DNA from: Clostridia bacterium
GTDB lineage: Bacteria > Bacillota > Clostridia > DSM-8532
Reading direction: 5' to 3'
Assembly: GCA_026418215.1 (NCBI GenBank)
Contig: JAOABT010000135.1
Span: 1-6,915, forward strand
Length of the DNA: 6,915 bases
Shown here: piece by piece, positions 1 to 6,249 of the stretch
How the letters are laid out: each line of letters begins with the position of its first letter
How positions within the stretch are numbered: position 1 is the first letter of the stretch
Position numbers and translations under genes: made by a program
Notes under the pieces: generated by a model
The model's input: the letters and a program-made list of their open reading frames with translations, nothing else
What the model was told of the DNA's origin: nothing
Database searches by the model: none

Positions 1-739
1 TGATCACACTGGTCATCACCAGGTCCAGCTGGAACACCTGCCCGCCATAAACGATAAGGTAGCCCAGACCTGCTTTAGAAACGAGGAACTCACCTACAAT
101 GACACCCACCCAGGACAAGCCCACATTGATTTTAAGCGCATTGATCATGGCCGGAATATTGGACGGAAGCACCACCTTGCTGAAGACCTGGATACGGTTG
201 GCTCCAAAGGTCTCTACAAGCTTGATCTTTTCTTCGTCTGTCTGTATAAAACCATTCAAAACCTCCAATATGGTAACGATGAGTGATATAGCCAGGGCCA
301 TGACGATAATAGCCGAGGGTCCCGGTCCGATCCAGATGATGAATATAGGGCCCAAAGCTATTTTCGGAAGGCTGTTGAGAACAACAAGGTACGGCTCCAG
401 TACGCGTGCCGTAAAATCAGACCACCAGAGCAGTACGGCAAAGAAGGTGCCCAAAAGCGTACCGATAACAAAGCCGGCGATAGTTTCCAGGCAGGTAATG
501 CCAATGTGCTTGAACAGCTCACCCTCATGATACAGATTGACCAGGGTCTTGAGCATTCTCGATGGCTGACTGGTAATAAAAGAATCGATGAGCTTGATAC
601 GTGCGGCAATCTCCCAGATTGCGAAAAACAGCACCAAAATCAAAAGCCTGACCACCAGCGTGGCAGTTTTCCGAAGCTTTACCTTTCTTAAATATTCCTT
701 TCTCTCGGGTGAAAGGGTCTGGTCCACCTTTTTAGACAT
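1..739 (-). CDS. ABC transporter permease, nitrate/sulfonate/taurine-type (SsuC/TauC-like), partial
   Basis: This is the inner-membrane channel subunit of an ABC importer. The 3' end lies outside the window, and 246 codons are visible from an ATG at 739. The translation starts MSKKVDQTLSPERKEY. A first hydrophobic helix lies at about residues 25-48 (LVVRLLILVLFFAIWEIAA), with further membrane segments at about 85-106, 118-160 and 205-232. Residues 175-197 (VETFGANRIQVFSKVVLPSN) form the EAA loop, with Gly179 and Leu-Pro 191-192 at the usual spacing; this loop docks onto the ATPase. The start overlaps the ATPase stop by 8 bases (ATGTCTAA), which suggests translational coupling. The family is about 250-270 residues, so only a few residues should be missing. 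Substrate cannot be told from the permease: relatives carry nitrate, sulfonates, taurine, or thiamine or pyrimidine precursors. The family call is firm; the substrate is unknown. Confidence 0.93.
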   Translation of the reverse strand, partial: MSKKVDQTLSPERKEYLRKVKLRKTATLVVRLLILVLFFAIWEIAARIKLIDSFITSQPSRMLKTLVNLYHEGELFKHIGITCLETIAGFVIGTLLGTFFAVLLWWSDFTARVLEPYLVVLNSLPKIALGPIFIIWIGPGPSAIIVMALAISLIVTILEVLNGFIQTDEEKIKLVETFGANRIQVFSKVVLPSNIPAMINALKINVGLSWVGVIVGEFLVSKAGLGYLIVYGGQVFQLDLVMTSVI

Positions 740-1502
740 GGACATCAAGCTCCTTCCATATGGCGTTAAAATAGAGCGGAAAATCCGGAGCTTCCCGACA
801 TTTGAGGGGCGTGCGCTTTAAACAGCTAAAGTGTATGGGATGAATGCTTTTAATGACGGCAGGCCTGCCAGACAGCACAATCACCCTGTCAGACATACTG
901 ATGCTTTCTGCGATATCATGTGTTACCATAACAGCGGTTTTATTTTCATTCTTGATAATACTGTAAATATCCTCCGTAACGGCCAGGCGCGTCTGGTAGT
1001 CCAACGCCGAAAAGGCTTCATCCAAAAGCAAGATCTCAGGCTTTACAGCCAGGGTGCGTATTAAGGCCGTGCGCTGACGCATGCCTCCCGACAGCTGAGC
1101 CGGGAACTTATCCTTAAAGTCGTAGAGCCCATAGGTTTTGAGAAGCTCCTTGGCATAAGCCTTGTTCTCACTTGTTAAAATGCCCCGAACCTCGAGGCCC
1201 AGAATCACATTCTGGTAAATGGTCCTCCAATCAAACAGATGGTCCTTTTGAAGCATGTATCCGATTTGCTCAGAGGTCTTCGTTACCTCATCTCCATTTA
1301 TGAAAACCTGCCCGTGTGTAGGCTTCAGCAAGCCTGAAATAATGGAGAGCAGCGTCGATTTGCCACAGCCGCTGGGCCCCACCAGACTTACAAATTCTCC
1401 TTTTTCAACTGAAAAGCTGACATCCTCAATGGCATTGATTTCGCCATTTACAGACTGGTACTTCATGCCGATATGCTGCACATCAACAATTTCTTTGGAC
1501 AT
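732..1502 (-). CDS. ABC transporter ATP-binding protein, nitrate/sulfonate/taurine-type (SsuB/TauB-like)
   Basis: This is the cytoplasmic ATPase that powers import through the permease encoded immediately downstream. The protein is 256 residues, normal for the family. All nucleotide-binding motifs are present: Walker A GPSGCGKST at 42-50, Q-loop Gln85, ABC signature LSGGMRQR at 138-145, Walker B ILLLDEAF at 157-164, D-loop SALD at 165-168, and the switch His195 in VTHD. The last 35 or so residues (from about 220) are the variable tail common in SsuB/TauB-type ATPases. A good ribosome-binding site, GAGGAGG, ends 8 bases before the ATG at 1502. It is the first visible gene of the operon and is preceded by a long structured leader with a possible attenuator. 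The substrate-binding protein is not seen and may lie beyond the left edge. Substrate is unknown. Confidence 0.95.
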   Translation of the reverse strand: MSKEIVDVQHIGMKYQSVNGEINAIEDVSFSVEKGEFVSLVGPSGCGKSTLLSIISGLLKPTHGQVFINGDEVTKTSEQIGYMLQKDHLFDWRTIYQNVILGLEVRGILTSENKAYAKELLKTYGLYDFKDKFPAQLSGGMRQRTALIRTLAVKPEILLLDEAFSALDYQTRLAVTEDIYSIIKNENKTAVMVTHDIAESISMSDRVIVLSGRPAVIKSIHPIHFSCLKRTPLKCREAPDFPLYFNAIWKELDVHV

Positions 1503-1526
1503 ACTTTTGACCTCCTCTTTTGAAGC

Positions 1527-1603
1527 AACCCCTATAAAGCAGGGCTATAATCTGTAATATCATCATATTGCCGCAGCCAAAATAAGGTGAACGGTCGGGG
1601 GTT
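1527..1603 (-). other. Nested helices in the 5' leader of the ABC operon
   Basis: Read on the minus strand, AACCCC (1603-1598) can pair perfectly with GGGGTT (1532-1527). Inside it GGCT (1578-1575) can pair with AGCC (1546-1543), and inside that AATAT (1569-1565) pairs with ATATT (1560-1556) around a GATG loop. A competing local hairpin, CCCT/AGGG (1544-1541 with 1533-1530), uses part of the same bases. The element lies between the terminator-like hairpin and the ATPase ribosome-binding site at 1511-1517, which it leaves free. Pairings were found by eye with no energy calculation, so this may be chance. Confidence 0.3.
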
Positions 1604-1621
1604 CCAGACAAGTCTTATATT

Positions 1622-1667
1622 AAAAAAGGGCCCGCCCTCATCAGATGACTGATTGAGCTTGACCCTT
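1622..1667 (-). terminator. Terminator-like hairpin in the ABC operon leader (candidate attenuator)
   Basis: On the minus strand AAGGGTC (1667-1661) pairs with GGCCCTT (1632-1626, one G-U). The stem continues after a small internal loop with GCTC (1658-1655) against CGGG (1634-1637), then with ATCAG (1653-1649) against CTGAT (1644-1640) around a TCAT loop. Six T residues follow (1627-1622), giving a typical intrinsic terminator. It lies about 120 bases upstream of the ATPase start. The upstream gene already has its own terminator at 1801-1850, so this second one more likely controls entry into the ABC operon. Confidence 0.65.
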
Positions 1668-1689
1668 ATGAGTCAATTAAGACTAAGGT
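1662..1689 (-). promoter_or_regulatory. Candidate antiterminator hairpin overlapping the leader terminator
   Basis: On the minus strand ACCTTA (1689-1684) can pair with TAAGGGT (1668-1662, one bulged G). GTC (1683-1681) pairs with GAC (1674-1672) around a TTAATT loop. The 3' arm covers the same bases (1662-1667) that form the 5' arm of the terminator, so the two hairpins exclude each other, as in riboswitches and attenuators. The helix is shorter than the terminator helix and would need stabilising. A further 6-bp hairpin (TAAAGC/GCTTTA, about 1698-1717) lies just upstream. No known aptamer or T-box sequence was recognised. Confidence 0.4.
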
Positions 1690-1800
1690 TTAGATTCTAA
1701 AGCAGACTATCGCTTTACAATACAGTTCCGTGATAATCCTAGCATTGGCCCAAATAGAGCAACGTTAACCGTTTTTAGGGTCAAAGGACAAATTGAACAT

Positions 1801-1850
1801 AAAAAAAGGTCCGGATTGAGCTGAAACGATAAGCTCTCTCCAGACCTTTC
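1801..1850 (-). terminator. Intrinsic terminator of the fibro-slime/SLH gene
   Basis: On the minus strand AAGGTCTGG (1848-1840) pairs with CCGGACCTT (1814-1806) over 9 bp with one G-U. An inner GAGCT/AGCTC helix (1836-1832 with 1822-1818) lies inside. Seven T residues follow (1807-1801). It starts 17 bases after the stop codon of the gene ending at 1867. Confidence 0.9.
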
Positions 1851-1866
1851 AGATAGGTCTCGTACT

Positions 1867-3177
1867 TTATTCCTCAAGGAACATGGATTTGTTGTCAAAG
1901 GCCCTTACAAGGAAGGCCACGGCCTGTTCTCTCGTACAGGTATTGAGGGGCATGAAATTGCCTTTCCCGTCGCCGTTGGTAATGCTATATTTGGCCATGA
2001 ATTTAGTAGGCACATTCGCGTAGGACAAGATCTGCTTCTGATCCTTAAAATCGGGCTGCCCTGAGATATCAAAAACAATATCAGGATAGCACGCTTTGAG
2101 TGTGCGGGTAATCATGGCTGCCATTTCTTGGCGGGTAATATAATTTTGGGGAAGAAATTTCTTTCCGCCATCAGCCTTACCGTTGGTGATACCTAGTTGA
2201 AAAGCCTTCAATACCTTCTGGTTGCTGCAATCTGTAAAAGTAGTGGCTGAAGCTGCGGCCGCTTCCTTTGATGTTACTTTCTCATAGAAGTTGACAGCCA
2301 CCTCGGCAAACTCCTGGCGGGTAATGGGAGTTATCATGTTATCTTTAATGGTATCAGGGATGAAGCCATAATCAGCGGCTTTATCCAGGTCTTTTGTGAG
2401 TGTTGCCTGCCCATAAGGCATGTTAGAGAGGTCGATATTGGTAGAGAAGTCAAGGTTAGATTCCGTTGTACAGCGTTCCATGTAGAACATATCGAAATCA
2501 AAGCTTTGTCCAGGCACAAGATTGAGTTTTCCCTGCTTTACCAGCTCAGGCAGCAATATCGACGCATCCTGCGATCCATGTACGCCGCCAAGGTCAATAA
2601 CAAGCTGATTATTGATAAACACCCAAACATCATCATCACCCTGGAAGGAAAATTCCTCAAAGCCCTTGTAGGTGAATTTGGCGTGAAGCTCCATGGAGAA
2701 GTGGAAGTTATGGTCCAATCCTTCATTGCCATAGAACTCATTATCTATGGGAAAAAACATGCCATCCTTAAAGGTGTTGGCATCATTACGGTTAATGTTG
2801 TAGAAACCATCTGAATCTTTTGTCATAATCAGGTACTTGGTTGTTTTCTGATTAACGCCCGGAACGTCATTGAAGAAGTTCTTTAGCTCGTCGAGTGTGA
2901 CAGGAGACTCCTCAACATCCCATGCCGACCATGCTGGCAACGGCTTACCGGGATTAGCGGGGTCAGAAAAATCCGGTTTTTTGTCTGCTCCCAGAGTGGT
3001 CCGGACAAGCCCCTCTTGACTGCTGACAGCACCCTCAAAAAGCTTATGATCCATCTTAAAGTCTCTGATTGTTACTTTTACCTTTCGGCTGTCTTCAGCA
3101 TTGCTGGTGACACCATTAACAGCTACCAGCGTGACCACCATAACGATAGTCATAAAAAGACTTATTATTCTTTTCAT
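1867..3177 (-). CDS. Secreted fibro-slime domain protein with C-terminal SLH repeats
   Basis: This is a surface protein of 436 residues. Residues 1-27 are a signal peptide (MKRIISLFMT start, hydrophobic core, likely cut after SNA). Residues of about 32-253 match the fibro-slime domain, a PA14-like beta fold. Its hallmarks are GDDDVWVFINNQLVIDLGGV at 180-199 and the MERCTTESNL stretch at about 233-242. About 262-430 hold three S-layer homology repeats, each with an ITR/TRE-type motif: the first degenerate (PITRQEFAEVA), the second clear (FTD...GITNG...FLP...ITRQEMA), the third clear (FKD...SITNGDGKGNFMP...CTREQA). SLH repeats normally bind pyruvylated secondary cell-wall polymer, so the protein should sit on the wall with the fibro-slime domain outward, perhaps in adhesion or carbohydrate binding. 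I chose the ATG at 3177 over an in-frame ATG at 3225, because it has AGAGG upstream, begins the signal peptide, and the longer start lies upstream of the likely transcription start. Ligand is unknown. Confidence 0.92.
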   Translation of the reverse strand: MKRIISLFMTIVMVVTLVAVNGVTSNAEDSRKVKVTIRDFKMDHKLFEGAVSSQEGLVRTTLGADKKPDFSDPANPGKPLPAWSAWDVEESPVTLDELKNFFNDVPGVNQKTTKYLIMTKDSDGFYNINRNDANTFKDGMFFPIDNEFYGNEGLDHNFHFSMELHAKFTYKGFEEFSFQGDDDVWVFINNQLVIDLGGVHGSQDASILLPELVKQGKLNLVPGQSFDFDMFYMERCTTESNLDFSTNIDLSNMPYGQATLTKDLDKAADYGFIPDTIKDNMITPITRQEFAEVAVNFYEKVTSKEAAAASATTFTDCSNQKVLKAFQLGITNGKADGGKKFLPQNYITRQEMAAMITRTLKACYPDIVFDISGQPDFKDQKQILSYANVPTKFMAKYSITNGDGKGNFMPLNTCTREQAVAFLVRAFDNKSMFLEE

Positions 3178-3227
3178 ATGAGTACCTCTCACAAAATAGT
3201 TGATATAACCATATATATCCACCAATA

Positions 3228-3256
3228 ATTATAAATAACCCAACTCACTGATACAA
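3228..3256 (-). promoter_or_regulatory. Sigma-A-type promoter of the fibro-slime/SLH gene
   Basis: On the minus strand TTGTAT (3256-3251) is followed after exactly 17 bases by a perfect TATAAT (3233-3228). Transcription would start near 3221, giving a leader of about 44 bases to the ATG at 3177. The gene can therefore be expressed separately from spmB, which ends 26 bases upstream of the -35. Confidence 0.7.
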
Positions 3257-3281
3257 GCCGAAAATACAAAAATCCCCGACT

Positions 3282-3800
3282 CTATAATATTTTGCATATG
3301 AAAATGGCGGCGAGCATGCCGGAGTAGGACGAAACCAACGAAGCCACTACGGCATGGCGCGTATTTTTTACACCGGCAGCCCCGAAATAGACAGCAAGGG
3401 GATAGAGAACTGTTTCGCTCGAGCCCATGACCGTTGATAGCGCTCTTCCCAAAAAGCTGTCGGCCCCAAAGGCTTTAACCTGCTCGGTAAAAAGCCCCAG
3501 GGAGGCGCTTCCCGAAAAAGGCCTGATGATGAGGATAGGAATGACCTCAGGCGGTATGCCGACAAGGCCTAAGGGCGCTTGTACCAGTCTTGTCAGGATG
3601 CCTATGAGCCCCGAGGCATTAATAATGGAGACCGCCGCAATAATCCCGACCATGACGGGCAGGACATCAAAGGCGGTTTTGGCTCCCTCTTTAGCTCCTT
3701 CAACAAAAGCGTCGAAGACCGGGACACCCTTGAAATAGCCTGCCAGAACGATGAGAAGAATAACCGCCGGAATGGAAAAGTTGGCTATAAAGTCCATCAT
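3282..3800 (-). CDS. spmB: Spore maturation protein B (SpmB)
   Basis: This is a membrane protein of the SpmA/SpmB pair, which in Bacillus is needed for proper dehydration of the spore core. The protein is 172 residues from the ATG at 3800 (MMDFIANFSIPAVILLIV). It is very hydrophobic, with membrane segments at about 8-24, 45-65, and others near 85-100 and 150-170. It carries the Gate (nucleoside-recognition) domain core: FVEGAKEGAKTAFDVLPVMVG, then PEVIPILIIRPFSGSASLG and the SETVLYPLAVYFG block. These match SpmB. The start could instead be a TTG at 3818 that overlaps the spmA stop (TTGA). I prefer the ATG because AAAGGG lies 9 bases before it and the TTG has no ribosome-binding site. It follows spmA by 14 bases, so they should be one operon. 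No strong terminator is visible after the stop. Confidence 0.93.
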   Translation of the reverse strand: MMDFIANFSIPAVILLIVLAGYFKGVPVFDAFVEGAKEGAKTAFDVLPVMVGIIAAVSIINASGLIGILTRLVQAPLGLVGIPPEVIPILIIRPFSGSASLGLFTEQVKAFGADSFLGRALSTVMGSSETVLYPLAVYFGAAGVKNTRHAVVASLVSSYSGMLAAIFICKIL

Positions 3801-3814
3801 GTCATTCAGCCCTT

Positions 3815-4432
3815 TCAAAAGAGTTTAACGGGATGATAAAGCGCATGGGCGGGGTCCTTTGACCGTTTCTCCAGTAGCTTCGCAACAACAATTCCGGATA
3901 ACGTTGAAAACAGGGAAGCCACCCAAACCGTTGGGATAATCGAGGTGGGGTCCAAAGAGCCGGCCTGCTGGCGAATAACCAGAACAGTAGCCGGAATAAG
4001 CTGAATACAGGCCGCATTCACAACTGCGAACATAACCATGGCATTGCTGGCTGTGGGCGAATTGCCGTTAATATCGGAAAGCTCCTTCATGGCGAGAATT
4101 CCCAAAGGCGTTGCGGCATTTCCGAGGCCCAAAAGATCGGCACTGATGCTCATGGCGATGGCCCCGTTGGCCGAATGGCCTTTTGGAATTCCTGGAAAGA
4201 GAAATTTAAAAACGCCCTTTAAGAGCTTGGCGAGACTATCGACAATACCAGCTCTTTGCGCCACCTTCATAAGTCCGGACCACAGGCACATGGCCCCAAG
4301 CATGGTTATGGCAAGGTTAACAGCGCTGCCGCAGCTCGCCAGAATGGCATCGGAAACCTCTTTGGTCCTTCCTGTCAATAAGCCGCAAACAACCCCTGCA
4401 AAAATCATAATGACCCAAATGATATTCAGCAT
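3815..4432 (-). CDS. spmA: Spore maturation protein A (SpmA)
   Basis: This is the integral membrane partner of SpmB, acting in spore core dehydration. The protein is 205 residues from the ATG at 4432 (MLNIIWVIMIFAGVV). Hydrophobic segments lie at about 3-20, 39-56, 149-168 and 178-195. Signature stretches are the LFPGIPKGHSANGAIAMSIS block followed by LGLGNAATPLGILAMKEL, then NAMVMFAVVNAACIQLIPAT, all typical of SpmA and the Gate-domain fold. The open frame extends to an ATG at 4471, but the 13 extra residues (MYMRRDSVPDRCS) are not part of the family, and AGGTG precedes the ATG at 4432. It is the first gene of spmA-spmB and is divergent from abrB. In Bacillus the pair sits behind dacB; here no dacB is in the window. 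I could not find a convincing sporulation-sigma promoter by eye. Confidence 0.93.
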   Translation of the reverse strand: MLNIIWVIMIFAGVVCGLLTGRTKEVSDAILASCGSAVNLAITMLGAMCLWSGLMKVAQRAGIVDSLAKLLKGVFKFLFPGIPKGHSANGAIAMSISADLLGLGNAATPLGILAMKELSDINGNSPTASNAMVMFAVVNAACIQLIPATVLVIRQQAGSLDPTSIIPTVWVASLFSTLSGIVVAKLLEKRSKDPAHALYHPVKLF

Positions 4433-4665
4433 GCTACACCTGTCGGGTACAGAATCTCTCCTCATATACATATAGGAAACAACCCCTTTTATTCATGTGA
4501 ATTCATGGGCTGATCGCCATAAATCACGTTGATAGGTTTAGTCGTATATTAAGTAAAATTTAACAAATATCGAAAAAAAAGAGGGGTTGTCGGGTTGACC
4601 CTGATTGAAATTAATGGTATCATGTCAATTGGTACAGAAAAATAAATAGACTGGGGGGAGTTTCG
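4433..4665. promoter_or_regulatory. Shared control region between spmA and abrB
   Basis: This 233-base gap separates two divergent genes. It is AT-rich around 4540-4580 and includes an A-tract (4573-4580) just upstream of the abrB -35. AbrB proteins bind AT-rich DNA with little sequence specificity, so autoregulation and control of spmA from here are plausible but inferred. On the spmA side a weak pair, TTTACT then TATCAA at 17 bases (about 4556-4528), is the best sigma-A-like match seen. Confidence 0.4.
4595..4623 (+). promoter_or_regulatory. Sigma-A-type promoter of abrB
   Basis: TTGACC (4595-4600) and TATCAT (4618-4623) are separated by exactly 17 bases; each matches its consensus at five of six positions. 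An A-tract at 4573-4580 could act as an UP element. Transcription would begin near 4630, leaving a leader of about 36 bases before the GTG start. Confidence 0.8.
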
Positions 4666-4908
4666 GTGAAATCAACCGGTATTGTCAGGAAAGTTGACGA
4701 ACTCGGTAGAGTTGTGTTGCCCATCGAGCTCAGAAGAACGCTTGATATCGCAGAAAAGGATGCTCTTGAAATTTATGTTGCCGGAGCGACCATCATCTTA
4801 AGGAAGTACGAGCCAGCTTGTATTTTCTGCGATAACGCAAAGGATATCAAGGTTTATAAGGGCAAAAATATTTGTCCGGCTTGCTTAGCGGCACTCAAGC
4901 AAGACTAA
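4666..4908 (+). CDS. abrB: AbrB/Abh/SpoVT-family transition-state regulator with CxxC-CxxC tail
   Basis: This is a small DNA-binding regulator of 80 residues. Residues 1-47 (MKSTGIVRKVDELGRVVLPI and onward through ELRRTLDIAEKDALEIY) are nearly the same as the N-terminal swapped-hairpin domain of Bacillus AbrB, which dimerises and binds AT-rich promoters. The tail differs from Bacillus: it carries Cys52, Cys55, Cys70 and Cys73 (CIFC and CPAC, 14 residues apart), a pattern that could bind zinc or iron, or sense redox state. In Bacillus, AbrB represses post-exponential genes until Spo0A shuts it off; a similar role is inferred here. Start is GTG with GGGGGGAG five bases upstream. A strong promoter and terminator make it a single-gene unit, divergent from spmA. 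Confidence 0.93.
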   Translation: MKSTGIVRKVDELGRVVLPIELRRTLDIAEKDALEIYVAGATIILRKYEPACIFCDNAKDIKVYKGKNICPACLAALKQD

Positions 4909-4925
4909 ACTGGATAAGACAAATG

Positions 4926-4960
4926 AAGGCTGTTTCTTAACGAAACAGCCTTTTTTGTTT
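4926..4960 (+). terminator. Intrinsic terminator of abrB
   Basis: AAGGCTGTTTC (4926-4936) pairs perfectly with GAAACAGCCTT (4942-4952) around the loop TTAAC, followed by a T-rich run to 4960. It begins 17 bases after the abrB stop. Read from the other strand the stem is the same but the trailing T run is poor, so it may stop convergent transcription from the gene ending at 5037 only partly. Confidence 0.95.
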
Positions 4961-5036
4961 ACTACTATTAGCTTTTCTATTAAAGATACGGTTCAGCTTC
5001 TTCGTAAAAACTTCTTTTCAGAGGCTTTTTAAAGGC

Positions 5037-6209
5037 TTAGACCCTTGAGAATACCTTTACGAACTTCTCGGCAGCCTCTTCCATATGCTCGCGCTTATGG
5101 GTTGCGGTGTAGCTCGTACGGATCATGCTCTGACCCTGGGGTACTGCGGGCGAAATAACAGGATTGACATAGACGCCCTCATTCAAAAGCTCTTTACAGA
5201 TGAGGAAGGTTCTGTAATCCTCATAGGTCATGATGGGGATAATAGGCGTATTGGATTCCCTTAAAGGAATATTGTTCTTCCTAAGGAGCTCCCTCATATA
5301 ATCCGCAATGGCATTGAGGTTGCGAACCCTTTCAGGCTCATTCTTAAGAATATTCAGTGCACAGAGCGCCGAAGCACAGTTTGCCGGAGGAATGGAAGCA
5401 CTGAAAATAAAGGGACGTGAGGTGTGCTTCACGAATGAAATGACATCTGCGCTGGCTGCCATGTAGCCACCAAGGCTTGCCAGTGACTTTGAGAAGGTCC
5501 CCATGATGATGTCGACCTCGTCCTCAAGGCCGAAGTGCTCAGCCGTACCACGGCCGCATTCACCCAGAACGCCCAAAGCATGAGCATCATCAACCATGAC
5601 GCGTGCACCGTACTTCTTAGCCAGCTCGACAATCTTGGGCAGATTACAAATCTCGCCACCCATGCTGAACACGCCATCCGTTACAATGAGCTTGCCCTTT
5701 GTGTCGGGCACTTCGCTTAAAACCTTCTCAAGGTCTTCCATGTCATTGTGCTTGTAGCGCACCATGGTGGCAAAGCTCAGACGGCAGGCATCATAAATGC
5801 TGGCGTGATTTTCCTTATCACAGATTATGTAATCGTTTCTTCCTGCAATTGCAGAGATAATTCCTAAATTGGTCTGGAAACCGGTACTCAAGGTGAGGCA
5901 GTCTTCCTTGTGGAGGAACTCTGCCAGCTGCTTTTCAAGCTCCAAGTGAAGATCAAGGGTGCCATTTAAGAATCTGGAACCGCTGCAGCCGGTGCCATAC
6001 TTCTTGGTGGCCTCCAATGCAGCATCAATGACCCTGGGATCAGAGGTAAGACCAAGATAGTTGTTTGATCCGATCATAATGGTTCTGTGACCTTCCATGG
6101 TCACAACGGTATCCTGGCCAGATTGAAGCGCATGAAAATAGGGATACACCCCGGCCTCAACAGTCTCCTTTACCAGCGTAAAGTCATAGCACTTTTGAAA
6201 AAGATCCAT
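5037..6209 (-). CDS. PLP-dependent alpha-oxoamine synthase (Kbl/BioF/serine palmitoyltransferase family)
   Basis: This is a cytoplasmic enzyme of 390 residues that should condense an amino acid with an acyl-CoA, releasing CO2, to give a 2-amino-ketone. Fold type I PLP motifs are intact: the stacking His135 in NHASIYDACR, the TDGVFSMGG stretch at about 177-185, Asp207 and His210 in VDDAHALG, and the Schiff-base Lys241 in GTFSKSLASLGG. The family includes glycine C-acetyltransferase (Kbl), AONS (BioF), ALA synthase and serine palmitoyltransferase (SPT). The GTGCSGSRFLNGT block, STGFQTNLGIIS and GTFSKSLASLGG look closer to bacterial SPT than to E. coli Kbl (which has GTLGKALGG). No threonine dehydrogenase or biotin gene is adjacent. 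Substrates are therefore open. I chose the ATG at 6209 (GGGGAG upstream, family-length N-terminus) over the in-frame ATG at 6281, which lies upstream of the likely promoter -10. It diverges from an SDR gene. Confidence 0.92.
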   Translation of the reverse strand: MDLFQKCYDFTLVKETVEAGVYPYFHALQSGQDTVVTMEGHRTIMIGSNNYLGLTSDPRVIDAALEATKKYGTGCSGSRFLNGTLDLHLELEKQLAEFLHKEDCLTLSTGFQTNLGIISAIAGRNDYIICDKENHASIYDACRLSFATMVRYKHNDMEDLEKVLSEVPDTKGKLIVTDGVFSMGGEICNLPKIVELAKKYGARVMVDDAHALGVLGECGRGTAEHFGLEDEVDIIMGTFSKSLASLGGYMAASADVISFVKHTSRPFIFSASIPPANCASALCALNILKNEPERVRNLNAIADYMRELLRKNNIPLRESNTPIIPIMTYEDYRTFLICKELLNEGVYVNPVISPAVPQGQSMIRTSYTATHKREHMEEAAEKFVKVFSRV

Positions 6210-6249
6210 CTTAACATCTCCCCTAGATTTTAAGGAAATTAATTGTGAC

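Noticed and set aside
99..530. 143-residue open frame on the plus strand
   Set aside because: It is antisense to the ABC permease, whose EAA loop and membrane segments are unmistakable.
1700..1720. A catabolite-repression (cre-like) site around TGTAAAGCG
   Set aside because: It needs an extra base relative to the consensus and the second half does not fit; the same bases form a simple hairpin.
1503..1800. A known riboswitch (TPP, purine, SAM, guanidine) or a T-box in the ABC leader
   Set aside because: I looked for the hallmark sequences such as CTGAGA of TPP and the T-box TGGN region and found none. The leader is reported only as an unassigned candidate.
1707..1898. 63-residue open frame on the minus strand between the SLH gene and the ABC operon
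   Set aside because: It overlaps the end of the SLH gene in another frame and runs straight through the terminator hairpin and its T run. There is no recognisable protein and it looks like chance.
4038..4475. 145-residue open frame on the plus strand
   Set aside because: It is antisense to the whole of spmA, whose family match is clear. The peptide has no family features.
4455..4495. Sigma-G/F-like promoter before spmA (TGAATA with TATATGTA downstream)
   Set aside because: The -35 resembles the consensus but no -10 at the right spacing matches well enough.
4961..5036. A dedicated terminator after the alpha-oxoamine synthase
   Set aside because: The stretch is AT-rich with short direct repeats (AAGCCT, GAAG) but no stable hairpin plus T run on the minus strand.
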